Positions 34,599 to 43,749 of a stretch of 64,000 nt of DNA are shown here, one piece after another. The stretch comes from Flavobacteriaceae bacterium MAR_2009_75. Lineage in GTDB: Bacteria; Bacteroidota; Bacteroidia; Flavobacteriales; Flavobacteriaceae. Within the stretch, counting starts at the first letter, position 1. Every line of letters starts with the position of its first letter. The notes beneath the pieces were generated by a model, which worked only from the letters and a program-made list of their open reading frames with translations, did not search any database and was not told the DNA's origin. The stretch lies in NCBI GenBank assembly GCA_002813285.1, contig PHTZ01000001.1:3409501-3473500 (forward strand), written 5' to 3'. The translations under genes were made by a program, and so were the position numbers.

Positions 34599-35288
34599 CT
34601 ATTTTTTACGATACAACCACCAGTTCATGTCTCTTGTTATTTCATACCCCAATTTTTCATAAAGGGGTATGGCTAGGTTGCCTTTATTGGTATGCAGAAC
34701 GGGTGTTTTATTTTCTTTGAGAATCTCTTTGGTGGTATGGGCAATCAATTGTTTGGCCAGGCCCTTTCTGGTATGGTCAGGATGGGTTACCACCGCACTG
34801 ACTTCAATAAAGTGATTGGTTTGCATGCGTTGGCCAGTAACGGAAACTAATTTACCATTCTTGAAAATACCAAAGTATTGGCCCATGTCAAAGGATCTTT
34901 TTCTATAGTAACCGGGCATCACCAACCAAACTAAATCATAGATTTCATCAAGAAAGGTTTCGTCTAGCAACACGATATTTTCTGTGATTGCAACATCCGA
35001 TAGTTCATTTAAAACCATTTGACAACCCTCTATTTTTTTCTCTAAAATAATTTTAGTCTCATCTATAGTCGGGTTTTGATTCTCTGAAACGTAGAAGAAG
35101 GTATCCGTTAATTTTAAATAGGCATTCGAGGCCTCCAATGTTTTAGTTTCATCGAAAAAAGAACCGAAGGTGCATATTTCAGGGTTATAAAATTGTACAC
35201 CATCAAACTCGACCGCAAATTTTTTGTGGGATTCCTTTAATGAATGCCAAACGGGGTTTTTTAGTTGTTGCTCTAAATCTGTCATCAC
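34599..35288 (-). CDS. GNAT-family acetyltransferase (FR47-like)
   Basis: 229-residue protein with a GNAT domain in the second half. Motif A reads EVSAVVTHPDHTRKGLAKQLIAHTT, with the acetyl-CoA loop R-K-G-L-A, and motif B reads LHTNKGNLAIPLYEKLGYEITRDMNWWLYRK. The FR47-like group includes acyl-CoA-dependent transferases acting on amino acids or metabolites. The N-terminal 90 residues are helical and give no further clue. The gene stands alone. Confidence 0.82.
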   Translation of the reverse strand: MMTDLEQQLKNPVWHSLKESHKKFAVEFDGVQFYNPEICTFGSFFDETKTLEASNAYLKLTDTFFYVSENQNPTIDETKIILEKKIEGCQMVLNELSDVAITENIVLLDETFLDEIYDLVWLVMPGYYRKRSFDMGQYFGIFKNGKLVSVTGQRMQTNHFIEVSAVVTHPDHTRKGLAKQLIAHTTKEILKENKTPVLHTNKGNLAIPLYEKLGYEITRDMNWWLYRKK

Positions 35289-35453
35289 AAAATAATAAAG
35301 TACAAGGCAGAAGAATTCGGTAGTTTTTACCTTTTAGCCTTAGCTCTGCGGTCTACCACAAAATTACTGTTTTCTTATCACGGTTTCCGAACAAATTAAT
35401 CAGATAGGGCTGTATTTATCACCATGGCAGTACTGTCGAAGTTGGCCATTCAT

Positions 35454-35600
35454 TTAGTTCAAACTGTACTTTTCTCGATAGGCTGTTGGGCTGATGCCTT
35501 CTTTCTTTTTGAACAATCGTGAAAAATACGGTGGATATTCAAAGTCTAGTTCGTAATCACTTTGAAGCAGACTTCCTACTCCTTCATAAATCGTACTAGC
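35454..35600 (-). pseudogene. Remnant of an AraC-type regulator (C-terminal end only)
   Basis: In one frame the minus strand reads LDFEYPPYFSRLFKKKEGISPTAYREKY and then LN and a TAA at 35454-35456. This is the unmistakable C-terminus of an AraC-family helix-turn-helix. The preceding residues (GSLLQSDYE) are shortened against the normal second helix pair, and no start or first helix-turn-helix remains. It overlaps the 3' end of the broken hydrolase gene. A deletion that joined two genes is the simplest explanation. Confidence 0.7.
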
Positions 35601-36574
35601 GGTTGTATAAAAGCATCGAATTTCTCAATGTGGGGCAGGTGGCCCACATTTTCAATTTCCACCAGTTCAGCATTCGGGATTGTTTCTTGGGTTCTTTTTC
35701 CTAATTGGTCATACAGCCCCATGGTTTTTCGTTCTTCTTCTGAAACTAAGGGTTTTCCTAAAGCGGTGCGGTCACGGGTACCTATGATCAGTAAAGTTTT
35801 CATCTTTAGGTTCTTGAATTCATAGACAACGGGTTGGGTAAAAATCATGTCATAGGTGAGCGCTGCGTTCCAAGCCACGGTCTCGTAATCGGAATTGAGC
35901 GTCCAACCTGCCAATAGGTTCACCCATTGGTCATATTCGGGTTTTCATTTGTTATCATAATAGCTGGAAAGCTGATATTTTTTGATGCTTTCGTAGTCTT
36001 TTTTCAATTCGTTTTTACACCACCATTCTACGGGTTTATAAGGTACTTTAAGCTTCCAGTCTTCAAGACCTATGGGGTTTTCCAAAATTAATTTTTCAGT
36101 GGTTTCAGGGTACATCAATGCAAAACGGGTAGCCAACATTCCGCCCATACTATGGCCGAGAATAGCGGTTTTTTTAATTTGTAGGGAATCGAGTAGCGTT
36201 TTGGTGTTCTGGGCCAACTGCTGAAAGGTATAATGAAAGTGTTGCGGTTTAGAAGATTTACCGAACCCGATCTGATCGGGCACGATTACCCTAAAACCTT
36301 CTTGGGTCAATGCTTCGATAGTCGTTTTCCAATAGGCACCGTTAAAATTTTTGCCGTGAAAGAAAACAATATTCTTACCGTTGTAGTTATCGGGTTCTAC
36401 ATCCATGTAGGCCATTTGTAAATGTTGCTCCTGTAGCTCTAGTTGTAAGGTTGAAACGGTATATGGATATTCGTAATTGGCCAATTGCAGGTCTAACCAT
36501 TGTAGCTCCTCTTTTTGGGCCGTTCCGAACTGCATGATTAAAAGGGTGATAAGAAAGGTAATTGTATGTTTCAT
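35576..36574 (-). pseudogene. Alpha/beta hydrolase interrupted by an in-frame TGA
   Basis: One continuous frame of 332 codons encodes a signal peptide (ending GTAQ), the fold start IVFFHGKNFNGAYWKTTIEAL, the nucleophile elbow GHSMGG, the acid-strand phrase LLIIGTRDRTALG and the catalytic His (NVGHLPHIEKFDAF). A single TGA at 35945-35947 cuts it (YYDNK-stop-KPEYDQW), where Trp (TGG) would fit the family best. Neither half carries a complete triad: the Ser is in the first and the Asp and His in the second. A GTG at 35923 could restart translation, but this is doubtful. Sequencing error should be excluded. Confidence 0.8.
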
Positions 36575-36759
36575 AAGATATCTTTAGCTTTTGTTTCGCT
36601 ACTGCCTCTAAAAATAGCAGACCGCATCAATAAGTTAACCACGCTCACAGAAAATACCAAATACGGGCCGTACTTTATGAAAAGATTAGCCTTTCTGGCC
36701 TCGATGGCAATTCACTAAAATGAGAGAATTAGGGGGAGTGGGATAGAAGATAGACCTCC

Positions 36760-37338
36760 TCAACTGTTCCGTTCTCCCAAGAGTGCTACTTTTTGCAACC
36801 ATTTTTCACGAAACGATTCTTTGGAAAGACGAACAGGACCAATAGCGGTAATCTTTACCGATTTCACCCCGATAAATTGTAGGGTCTGCTTTTTCATAGC
36901 TTTGTGTGATGGACTTCCGTTAAAAAGGCGGTAGTACCAAGCAGGTTGGTCCATAGTTGTAATCAAGCGGGCTGTTTTTCCGGTAAAAAATTTGTCCCAC
37001 CAAAGCGAGCCTTCCCGCTTTTGAAACGCGAAGCCCGGTAATAGTACTCGGTCTAAAAAGCCCTTCATCAAGGCCGGAATAGAACCCCACCAAACGGGAT
37101 AAATCCAAACGAGGTGGTCTGCCCATTTTAATTTTTCTTGCGCATCCAATAAATCGGGTTCCAGTTCGGTACGCTTCCGATAACCGTATTGAAGATTGAG
37201 ATTAAATTGAAGGTCTCTCAGATTGATGTACGCAACTTCGGCGCTAGACTTTTGGGCACCTTTTAGGTAGGCATCCGCAAGAGCGGAATTAAAACTCTCG
37301 GCATCGGGGTGACCGTTGATAATCAGTATTTTTTTCAT
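36760..37338 (-). CDS. NAD(P)H-dependent oxidoreductase, flavodoxin-like fold
   Basis: Probable FMN or FAD quinone-type reductase of 192 residues. From the ATG at 37338 the protein starts with the family phrase MKKILIINGHPDAESFNSALADAY. Later motifs are WADHLVWIYPVWWGSIPALMKGFLDRVLLPGFAF, which binds the flavin, and the cap region KTARLITTMDQPAWYYRL. An upstream ATG would add 15 residues without a family match. It is next to a Crp/Fnr gene on the same strand, which may control it. Confidence 0.88.
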   Translation of the reverse strand: MKKILIINGHPDAESFNSALADAYLKGAQKSSAEVAYINLRDLQFNLNLQYGYRKRTELEPDLLDAQEKLKWADHLVWIYPVWWGSIPALMKGFLDRVLLPGFAFQKREGSLWWDKFFTGKTARLITTMDQPAWYYRLFNGSPSHKAMKKQTLQFIGVKSVKITAIGPVRLSKESFREKWLQKVALLGERNS

Positions 37339-37440
37339 GTAAAAGTATGTTGGTTTCATGTCGAGACGCATATGCTGCACCACTACACTGCCTGTTTTTA
37401 CAAAGTACCGACCAAAATCGTTGACTCCATTTGATATAGA

Positions 37441-38022
37441 TCAAATTCGATGCTTGGGGTTGCGAATTCGACTCAAGGTTTCTAAGGTAATGCCTAAATA
37501 CGAAGCGATATGGGTTAGCGGAATGTGATTGGTAATATTAGGGTAGATGGTAAGTAAATGCCGGTACCGGTCTTCGGCCTTATTGAACTGAATGGCGTTG
37601 AGTCGTTCGCAAAGGCCCAAAAGGGTTTCGGTAACCACCTCTCTGATAAAACGCTCGAATTCGTGGTGTGCCTGGGTTAATCGATCCATTTGATCTTTCG
37701 TGAATTCGAGTACGGTAGCATCTTCTAAAAATTCTACGTAGTGCGGACTCGGCTTCTCACTAAAAAAGCTGACAATGGGCGCCATAAACTGATACTCAAA
37801 GGTGAACCAGTCTGAGATATCTTTGCCGTTTTTCAAATAATAGGCACGGCCGCAACCTTCTATGATCAAAAATGCCTTTTTTGAAAACTGCCCCTCACGT
37901 ACTACCACATCTCCCTTTTTGTAAAAGGCCAGTTTTGCATGTTGTAAAAAAGCCTCTTTACAATCGGAAGAAAGGGGTATATAACTTTTCTCAAGTTGCT
38001 GAAAGACAAGGTCAAGGTTCAT
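37441..38022 (-). CDS. Crp/Fnr-family transcription regulator
   Basis: 193 residues from the ATG at 38022 (an ATG at 38055 adds 11 unlike the family). The N-terminal jelly-roll sensor domain lacks a clear nucleotide site; it has FYKKGDVVVREGQFSKKAFLIIEGCGRAYY. The C-terminal winged helix reads IPLTHIASYLGITLETLSRIRNPKH and ends soon after the recognition helix, as in many flavobacterial members. The effector is unknown. It is about 100 bp upstream of the flavodoxin-fold reductase on the same strand. Confidence 0.85.
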   Translation of the reverse strand: MNLDLVFQQLEKSYIPLSSDCKEAFLQHAKLAFYKKGDVVVREGQFSKKAFLIIEGCGRAYYLKNGKDISDWFTFEYQFMAPIVSFFSEKPSPHYVEFLEDATVLEFTKDQMDRLTQAHHEFERFIREVVTETLLGLCERLNAIQFNKAEDRYRHLLTIYPNITNHIPLTHIASYLGITLETLSRIRNPKHRI

Positions 38023-38154
38023 GAATATATTCGTAAGACCAGATGGTCCGCACAAGATAAGATATTCCGGTGGTTACAGCCTTTTCAATTTTCGCTCTTG
38101 ACTTATTGGTCGTTCCATTTTAACAGCTCACAAGGGCCAATGGTACCGGTAGGC

Positions 38155-39429
38155 CTAATCTAGAATTTGAAAGTATAGGTATTCCCAAGCCAATTGTACG
38201 CTGTACAGGGGCGGAAAAGAATAGTCTTCAACTTCCGCCACTTTGTACGGAGGTATTTTTATATCAGGGTGGTGAAATAGCTGCATCCAATCGATTTTTC
38301 CGCTGGCCCCCAATTCTTTGTAATCTTTGATATGCCAACTGATAAAACGGTCTGGGTATTTGGTAAAGTATGAAATCGGGTCTACGCCACCCACGTGCAT
38401 CCAATAAATATCGGCTTGAAAATTCACGTACTCGGCATCGGTATGTTCTAGAAAGTAATCATAGATCCGAACGCCCTCAACGGTACCAAACTCATCTGCA
38501 TGATTGTGAAAGGCAAATGTGAGCCCTTTTTCTTTGCACAATTTTCCGATGGCATTGTAATAGTCGCTATAGCGTTGTAATTCTTCTAATGTCTTTACGG
38601 ATTTGAGTTGATTGTTGGAAGTGGTCAAATAGGTCACCCCGGCGGCCAAATGGTCATCAATGCATTTCTTCCACCAGTTCATGGTCTGTTGCCATGCGTC
38701 GGGGGCCGGAAGGTCTTGAAAGGTCATCGATCCCAAAAATTGCATGCCTTGGGCTTCAACCATTTTCCGAAATTCGATGGGTGACATGCCGTAAAATTCC
38801 CCCTTGTCATAGACAAAGGTCTCCACATAACTGTAGCCCATTCTGCCCAATTGCTTTAATGTCGCTTCGGGATTTTTTTGCATCTCTTTGTGAACTGATA
38901 CCAGCTGAATACCAATATTCTTGTCTTTGGGATTCGCTTTGATATATCGTGTTTTCCAAAGACTTTGGCCGCTCTCATTAAATCCTTCTAAAAAAACATT
39001 GGTATAGCTGTTGAAATCGAAGTTAACTTTCATATAAAAATCGCCCAACATATCGGCATCTTGCATTTGCCAGGTGTGCTCATCGGAAAAACGCCCCGAG
39101 CCCTTGAAAACGACTCCGTCTGAATTCTGCCCCAAGGCGATGATTTGGTCACTTTTTGCATCGTGGCCGATCAGCTCGGTGAGTGTGGGTCGGTATTGCC
39201 CATCTTGGTATTGAAGCACTTCTACCTGCATCGACCTATAGTTCATGGTGGGGGTATTGTTCATTTTTACGGCGGGATATTCAGGAATACTGTCCGTATC
39301 TGCATGAAGACTGCTTACCCAATGGCCGGTATATTGGCGCAGGCGATTTTCTTGGGAATCGATGCCATGCTGGGCCCACAAAATTTGATTGAAAAGGATA
39401 AGTAAGAGGGTCAAGGGAAGGTGTTTCAT
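38155..39429 (-). CDS. Secreted sugar-phosphate isomerase/epimerase-like TIM barrel with an added N-terminal domain
   Basis: 424-residue exported protein (signal peptide ending at LWAQ, start at 39429). Residues about 25-160 form a beta-rich domain (RLRQYTGHWVSSLHADTDS, then IIALGQNSDGVVFKGSGRF) resembling lipocalin-like DUF domains. Residues about 170-424 are a xylose-isomerase-like TIM barrel: GIQLVSVHKEM, SYVETFVYDKG, FAFHNHADEF with the metal-type His and Asp, VNFQADIYWMHVGGVDPI and SWHIKDYK. The metal ligands seem intact, so an isomerase or lyase on sugars is likely. The role of the extra domain is unknown. Confidence 0.8.
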   Translation of the reverse strand: MKHLPLTLLLILFNQILWAQHGIDSQENRLRQYTGHWVSSLHADTDSIPEYPAVKMNNTPTMNYRSMQVEVLQYQDGQYRPTLTELIGHDAKSDQIIALGQNSDGVVFKGSGRFSDEHTWQMQDADMLGDFYMKVNFDFNSYTNVFLEGFNESGQSLWKTRYIKANPKDKNIGIQLVSVHKEMQKNPEATLKQLGRMGYSYVETFVYDKGEFYGMSPIEFRKMVEAQGMQFLGSMTFQDLPAPDAWQQTMNWWKKCIDDHLAAGVTYLTTSNNQLKSVKTLEELQRYSDYYNAIGKLCKEKGLTFAFHNHADEFGTVEGVRIYDYFLEHTDAEYVNFQADIYWMHVGGVDPISYFTKYPDRFISWHIKDYKELGASGKIDWMQLFHHPDIKIPPYKVAEVEDYSFPPLYSVQLAWEYLYFQILD

Positions 39430-40030
39430 TCTGAAATGTTTAAGCGGATTTTGTGTCAATTGTTACTACTCTTTTACGTACGTACGGCATTCTACCCTAA
39501 AGGTATGGCCAAGGTTCATGAAAGAGGAGGCACCGGAACAGTAAATTTTATAGGTTTCAGAATAAGCTTAGTCCCACATATGATGGGTCGGTCAATTTGC
39601 GTGGATCTTAAATCGTTCGGAAATTGACTTGCGTGCACAGGCTAGTGATATGCTGTCCGCGAAGAATAGGTACCAAAGTTTTTTGTTGTTCCATTTTCGT
39701 GAAGTTTACCATGATCAGTTTCGATTGTGTGATTATTTGTCTGCTAGATTTGCTTTCCCCTGAAGCCCACAGGTTACGGTTGAGGTGCGGTAGGTAGAGC
39801 AGGGGGTGTGCATTTCTCCGTTTTAATAGCATTGAAAGTTCTAAAATAGCATTTTAACCAATAATAATACTTTGGTTTACGCGTGATATTATTGCGAAAT
39901 TTTAAAGATTTGGTAGACTTTACAAACACGCATAGCGGTTAATTTGGCCAACATAACGAACTAAAAACTCTGCACATATTGCAGTAAATAGGCAAGAACC
40001 GACCATTGATTATACAGATGTTACACCTAG
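39430..40030. other. Gene-free stretch with one partial cassette-type repeat
   Basis: 601 bp without a supported gene. Bases 39895-39955 resemble the cassette-spacer repeat of type C (AAAGATTTGG, then GAC and ACAAACACGC; compare 48960-49000), followed by ATTTGGCCAACATAACG, which looks like a cassette end. It may be an old outer edge of the cassette region. Confidence 0.5.
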
Positions 40031-41203
40031 TCAATTATTTTTAAGTGCCGGAAGTATTCTGTCTTGCAATGCTTTCCATGCCGATTTTTCAGTCTCCTCG
40101 TGAATGTTCCACCCATTGAAGACCACGAGCATATGATGCTCTTCTGACATCATCAAATATTGATTGCCATAGCCGTTGCCCGCAAAAATTTTTGTACTAT
40201 CGTTCTCATATTCCGGGATCCACCATTGGTACCCGTATGCCACCTGATCGCTGAGTTTGGCACTAGGTTGGGTCGATTTTTCTATCCAATCTTTTGATAC
40301 TATTTGTTTGTTCTCCCACACGCCTTTGTTCAACATTAAATAGCCGATTTTGGCAAGGTCATACGTAGATAGGTAGAGGCCACCTTGCGTATCTATTTCA
40401 CCCTTTGGGGCTTTCTTCCAATAATATTCCGTAATGCCTAAAGGACCGAATAATTTTTCTTCTGCCCATTTATCAACTTGCTTCCCGGTGGTATTACTGA
40501 TGATCTTACCGAGCAATACGGGAACTCCGCTGTTATAGACAAACGTTGTTCCAGGAAGGGTATCCATAGGTCTTTCCAAAACATAACGAATCCAGTCGTC
40601 ACTTTGTTCCATTATGGTACCGTTGTTATTCTGCTCGTCGGCATAAGATGAAGATTCGTCCCACTCGATCCCGCTGCGCATGGTCAATAGGTCGTTTAGG
40701 GTTATAGATTTTTTTCTTTCATCAGAGAACGCGAACCGGTATTCGGGAAAAAGGGAGTACACCGTTGAATCTAGTGGAATCATAAGACCCTCGTCAGCTG
40801 CAATACCTATCAAAAGTGAGATTATGCTCTTCGTAACCGATTGAATGGTATGTAACTTGGTAGAATTATAAAAGGGATGCCAGTCTGGGTGATTATAATT
40901 ATATTGATGGCTGGTGGTATCATCTGCTTTCAATAGTGTGTGGTAATCGTGATGATATGCTTTATCATAGACGAGCTTTTCATTCTTTATCACCAAAAAC
41001 TGATCGATTAGGCCATACTTGCCATTTTTGATATCTTGATCAATAGCATCTAAAGCTTGAGCGTCTATGCCTTCGGTTTGCGGATTCGAAGTAGCCCAAT
41101 ACGGGTTAGAAGTGTTTTGTTTGCTCAAAGATGGCCCACAACCTATAACTAATATTGATATTATTAGTACGAAAGTTCTTAATACTGTATGAATGGATAT
41201 CAT
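40031..41203 (-). CDS. Serine hydrolase of the beta-lactamase/penicillin-binding fold, lipoprotein
   Basis: 390 residues from the ATG at 41203, with lipobox VIGC. An earlier ATG (41302) would add 33 residues encoded in repeat DNA. The family motifs are S-x-x-K in QSVTKSIISLLIG, Y-x-N replaced by YNS in TFVYNSGVPVLLG, and a late HMLVVFNGW in place of KTG. It is related to class C beta-lactamase-like esterases and D-aminopeptidases; the substrate is not predictable. A cassette-type spacer lies immediately upstream, so it may be a further, less clear, cassette. Confidence 0.85.
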   Translation of the reverse strand: MISIHTVLRTFVLIISILVIGCGPSLSKQNTSNPYWATSNPQTEGIDAQALDAIDQDIKNGKYGLIDQFLVIKNEKLVYDKAYHHDYHTLLKADDTTSHQYNYNHPDWHPFYNSTKLHTIQSVTKSIISLLIGIAADEGLMIPLDSTVYSLFPEYRFAFSDERKKSITLNDLLTMRSGIEWDESSSYADEQNNNGTIMEQSDDWIRYVLERPMDTLPGTTFVYNSGVPVLLGKIISNTTGKQVDKWAEEKLFGPLGITEYYWKKAPKGEIDTQGGLYLSTYDLAKIGYLMLNKGVWENKQIVSKDWIEKSTQPSAKLSDQVAYGYQWWIPEYENDSTKIFAGNGYGNQYLMMSEEHHMLVVFNGWNIHEETEKSAWKALQDRILPALKNN

Positions 41204-41364
41204 AATTCTGTTTAGTGCGTATGACGGGAGGGGAAAGCTTACGATTTTGCCTTTTCTTTTTGGTACTAAAGTCAAATACAAAAGATTTGGAGAAATTAGC
41301 AAAAAAATCTAAGCGTTTAAATATAGTACTTTATATCCGATTTCCGATAGTCATTTTAGCTGTT
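41204..41364. repeat. Cassette-spacer repeat, type C copy
   Basis: Bases about 41270-41365 match the spacer at 48905-49045 in order: AAAGATTTGG, TTTAAATATAGTA, TATCCGATTT and an end reading GCTGTTGTAAGGCAAC. It directly adjoins a type A copy, so this spacer is a composite. Confidence 0.7.
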
Positions 41365-41489
41365 GTAAGGCAACGGCAATCCAGAAAGATTCGTGACGAA
41401 CTTAAAGTTGCATACGGTTCTTAGACAAGAAATAGCAACGTTAAAGAACTGGATTAGGGCTTTTCATAGGAGCCATTGTTGGCAACTGG
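41365..41489. repeat. Cassette-spacer repeat, type A copy; left end of cassette VI
   Basis: GGTTCTTAGACAAGAAATAG is shared with 42672 and 45599. The terminal GTTGGCAACTGG (41478-41489) mirrors CTTGTTGCCAAC at 42480-42491, with 10 of 12 positions complementary. On the minus strand AATCCAG and CTGGATT pair around an inner GTTCTT/AAGAAC stem, as in a folded attC site. Confidence 0.7.
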
Positions 41490-41511
41490 CTTTCTACCTT
41501 CCTCTTTACTT

Positions 41512-41970
41512 TTATAATCCAATATATTTTTCGCAAACTTCTTTAAAATACTTTAAGGCTTTTGGCCAACCTGTGTCAAACATTTCTTGAAAAGCTTCGT
41601 CAACCGTCATTACTATTTCAAGTTTTGTAATTTGATTACTTTCCTTTTTGAAAAAGTATTCTTCTAATGAACCAATCCATTTTTTCATCATATCATCCGT
41701 AAGTTCCTTTTCATTGTTATCTGGGTCTACCATAGCAATATGTTTAGCTCGAATGTACTTATGAGGTTCAAATTCTTCTAAAATCACTTTAGTACCACCT
41801 TGTGAATTATCAAAAAAGGAAATTTCCCCTCCTTTTTTCCATTCTCCTTTGTAAGTCATTCCATCTCCCCAAGCTTTCGCCCAATCTGGATATACTGATT
41901 TATCCGTTAATTTATTGAAAACAATGTCGTTAGATTTGTTAATGGTAATATCGTATGTCAATTTTTTCAT
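41512..41970 (-). CDS. SRPBCC/AHSA1-type domain protein (cassette VI, second gene)
   Basis: 152-residue START-like fold protein: FNKLTDKSVYPDWAKAWGDGMTYKGEW opens the domain, and the long C-terminal helix is FDTGWPKALKYFKEVCEKYI. Proteins of this fold bind hydrophobic ligands or act in stress responses; the ligand is not known here. It follows the DUF1569 gene after 31 bp in the same cassette. Its stop is only 23 bp from the cassette end. Confidence 0.82.
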   Translation of the reverse strand: MKKLTYDITINKSNDIVFNKLTDKSVYPDWAKAWGDGMTYKGEWKKGGEISFFDNSQGGTKVILEEFEPHKYIRAKHIAMVDPDNNEKELTDDMMKKWIGSLEEYFFKKESNQITKLEIVMTVDEAFQEMFDTGWPKALKYFKEVCEKYIGL

Positions 41971-42001
41971 GTTCTATTTTTTGTCAATTTTAACTCAAAG
42001 G

Positions 42002-42454
42002 TTAGGCACCAAATTGTCTTAAATGGTGGTCACAATGTTTATAAACTAATATTCCAATTTGTTCTTTTGTCATTTTACCAAAAAAGTCGTGAACAAAATT
42101 TGGGTTGTTATAATTTTCATATTCTTTTATCAAAGAAATCCATTCGTTTTTTTCTTTCTCTAAATCGCCATTGAAATCCTTTGCTTTGAATTGGCTGGAA
42201 GTAGGAATGTTTTTCCCAAATGGTTTCTCGTCCTTAATCATTTTTCTTAGAGCTATTTTCCCAAAAATTTTACCAATAAACTCCTGTTTGTATGTATGTT
42301 TATCTTTCCCAATAATCCAACCATTCCAATACGTATTATGTTTAAGCATTTGGAAAACATTCATCTTGCCCCATTCAGTTTTACTGTTTTCATTAATTTT
42401 TTCAATTCTTTTTATAAGTTCCGTCCTTGTATTTTGGTCAAAAATTGTTTTCAT
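42002..42454 (-). CDS. DUF1569 (DinB-like fold) protein (cassette VI, first gene)
   Basis: 150-residue four-helix protein of the DUF1569/DinB-like group. Its signature parts are GKMNVFQMLKHNTYWNGWIIGK, where the first metal-type His lies, and ILVYKHCDHHLRQFGA at the end, with HCDHH. Such proteins are thought to be metal-dependent, often thiol-linked enzymes; its substrate is unknown. The start codon is 25 bp inside the cassette boundary at 42480, leaving almost no room for a private promoter. Confidence 0.82.
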   Translation of the reverse strand: MKTIFDQNTRTELIKRIEKINENSKTEWGKMNVFQMLKHNTYWNGWIIGKDKHTYKQEFIGKIFGKIALRKMIKDEKPFGKNIPTSSQFKAKDFNGDLEKEKNEWISLIKEYENYNNPNFVHDFFGKMTKEQIGILVYKHCDHHLRQFGA

Positions 42455-42479
42455 TCTAATTCCAGTTCGAATTTTTTAT

Positions 42480-42747
42480 CTTGTTGCCAACGGTTCGGCT
42501 CGTATGTTTGTTTCTTGTATTGAAGATAAGATATTTAGAATAATGAATTAGTCTAAAGGGAAGAGTGATTTCCGTTTAGGAAATCCGCAAGCAATGAATT
42601 TTAGCCCTTGTGCCTCTTGCCCAAGACAGCGAAAAATAACAAAGAATCGATATGAACTTATGGGTATTCATACGGTTCTTAGACAAGAAATAGCAAGGTT
42701 AAATAACTGGACTAGGACTTTTCATAGGATACGGTGTTAGGGATAGT
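42480..42747. repeat. Cassette spacer (attC-like) between cassettes VI and V, type A
   Basis: Contains the type A repeat at 42609-42729 (TGTGCCTC, GAAAAATAACAAAGAATCGA, GGTTCTTAGACAAGAAATAG, TTTTCATAGGA). Boundary boxes are CTTGTTGCCAAC (42480-42491) and GTTAGGGATAGT (42736-42747). On the minus strand CCGTAT near one end pairs with ATACG near the other, and GATTTCC/GGAAATC forms an inner stem. Confidence 0.7.
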
Positions 42748-42748
42748 T

Positions 42749-43747
42749 TTATTCTAAATTATTTATTTTTTTGTTCAGTTCTTTTAATTTTTTCATTAGA
42801 TCATCAAATGAATCTGTTTTTCCATAAAACATACTTTCTTTCATTGCTTCATAATCTTTTTCATACTCATCTATGATCTCTTTCGGTGGTATAAAGTTTA
42901 AGGTGCTATATCCGTGTTTTTCATAATCTACCCAAGAGACTTTTGTTAATTTACTTCTATGTGCTATAATTGTGTCATACAAACCTCTGTCAGAAATTAC
43001 TTTTTCTAAATATTCTGTATCCATTAGTCTTGAAATATCATAAAGATGTCTTGTCATTCGTTCACTTCTAATTTTTCTATCTTTTGGCTTTTGGAATTCT
43101 TCGTGTAATAAGAACATCTTTTCAATAAAAGTTCTCGTTGGGATTACAGTTGGGATATTTATTGGTTGGTCAATGAAATTTTCATTTGGATAAATTTCAC
43201 TTATAATTGATGACAACTTTTTGTTTTCATATGGTTCAATGAGTGACCTTGAACTAATTTCTAGTAATATTCTCGGTTGTAAATATTTTTGTTGTTCGAC
43301 CAATGATTTATATCTTATTTCTATTGCTAATGGGTCTGTATCAGATTCTTCAAATTCAGTAACGCTCAATTCAAACTCTTTAACTCCGTTTTTTAAAAGA
43401 GCTTTTTCAAGAAGGATGTGGAATTTTTCGGCAACATACTTGCAGGATGCCTTTCTAAGATTTTTAACTTGAGTCCTACTTAATTCTCCTTTAAAACCAA
43501 AAAATGACCTATCAATAGCTAAATCAATGTCTTCTGAAAATCTTTCTATAATTTCCCAAGCTTTACTTAGGGATGTTCCTCCTTTAAAAACTAAATGTTC
43601 AGCGACTTCTGTTGAAAATATGGCTTGCAAAGCTATCATAACCCATAAATCTTTTTCCACAGCTACAGGAAGTAATCCACTCTTTACGCTTGCTTGATTT
43701 ATTACAATTCTTCTATCGTCTTCGCTAAGTTTAAACCACTCATCCAT
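42749..43747 (-). CDS. AbiEii-type nucleotidyltransferase toxin (cassette V)
   Basis: 332-residue protein of the AbiEii/AbiGii toxin family. The nucleotidyltransferase motif is intact: FKGGTSLSKAW (G56-G57-T58-S59) followed by FSEDIDLAI, with metal-binding D73 and D75. In studied systems this toxin blocks growth by transferring a nucleotide to RNA, and contributes to phage defence by abortive infection. The antitoxin-like gene ends 2 bp upstream, as in AbiE operons. The stop codon sits next to the cassette boundary at 42747. Confidence 0.9.
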   Translation of the reverse strand: MDEWFKLSEDDRRIVINQASVKSGLLPVAVEKDLWVMIALQAIFSTEVAEHLVFKGGTSLSKAWEIIERFSEDIDLAIDRSFFGFKGELSRTQVKNLRKASCKYVAEKFHILLEKALLKNGVKEFELSVTEFEESDTDPLAIEIRYKSLVEQQKYLQPRILLEISSRSLIEPYENKKLSSIISEIYPNENFIDQPINIPTVIPTRTFIEKMFLLHEEFQKPKDRKIRSERMTRHLYDISRLMDTEYLEKVISDRGLYDTIIAHRSKLTKVSWVDYEKHGYSTLNFIPPKEIIDEYEKDYEAMKESMFYGKTDSFDDLMKKLKELNKKINNLE

Positions 43748-43749
43748 TT

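Noticed and set aside
39421-39832. Short ORFs in the gap before the serine hydrolase
   Set aside because: No motifs, improbable composition and conflicting frames; the region looks non-coding.
40031-41364. Serine hydrolase as a seventh well-defined cassette
   Set aside because: A spacer precedes it, but no matching boundary boxes were found at its two ends, so it is left outside the array.
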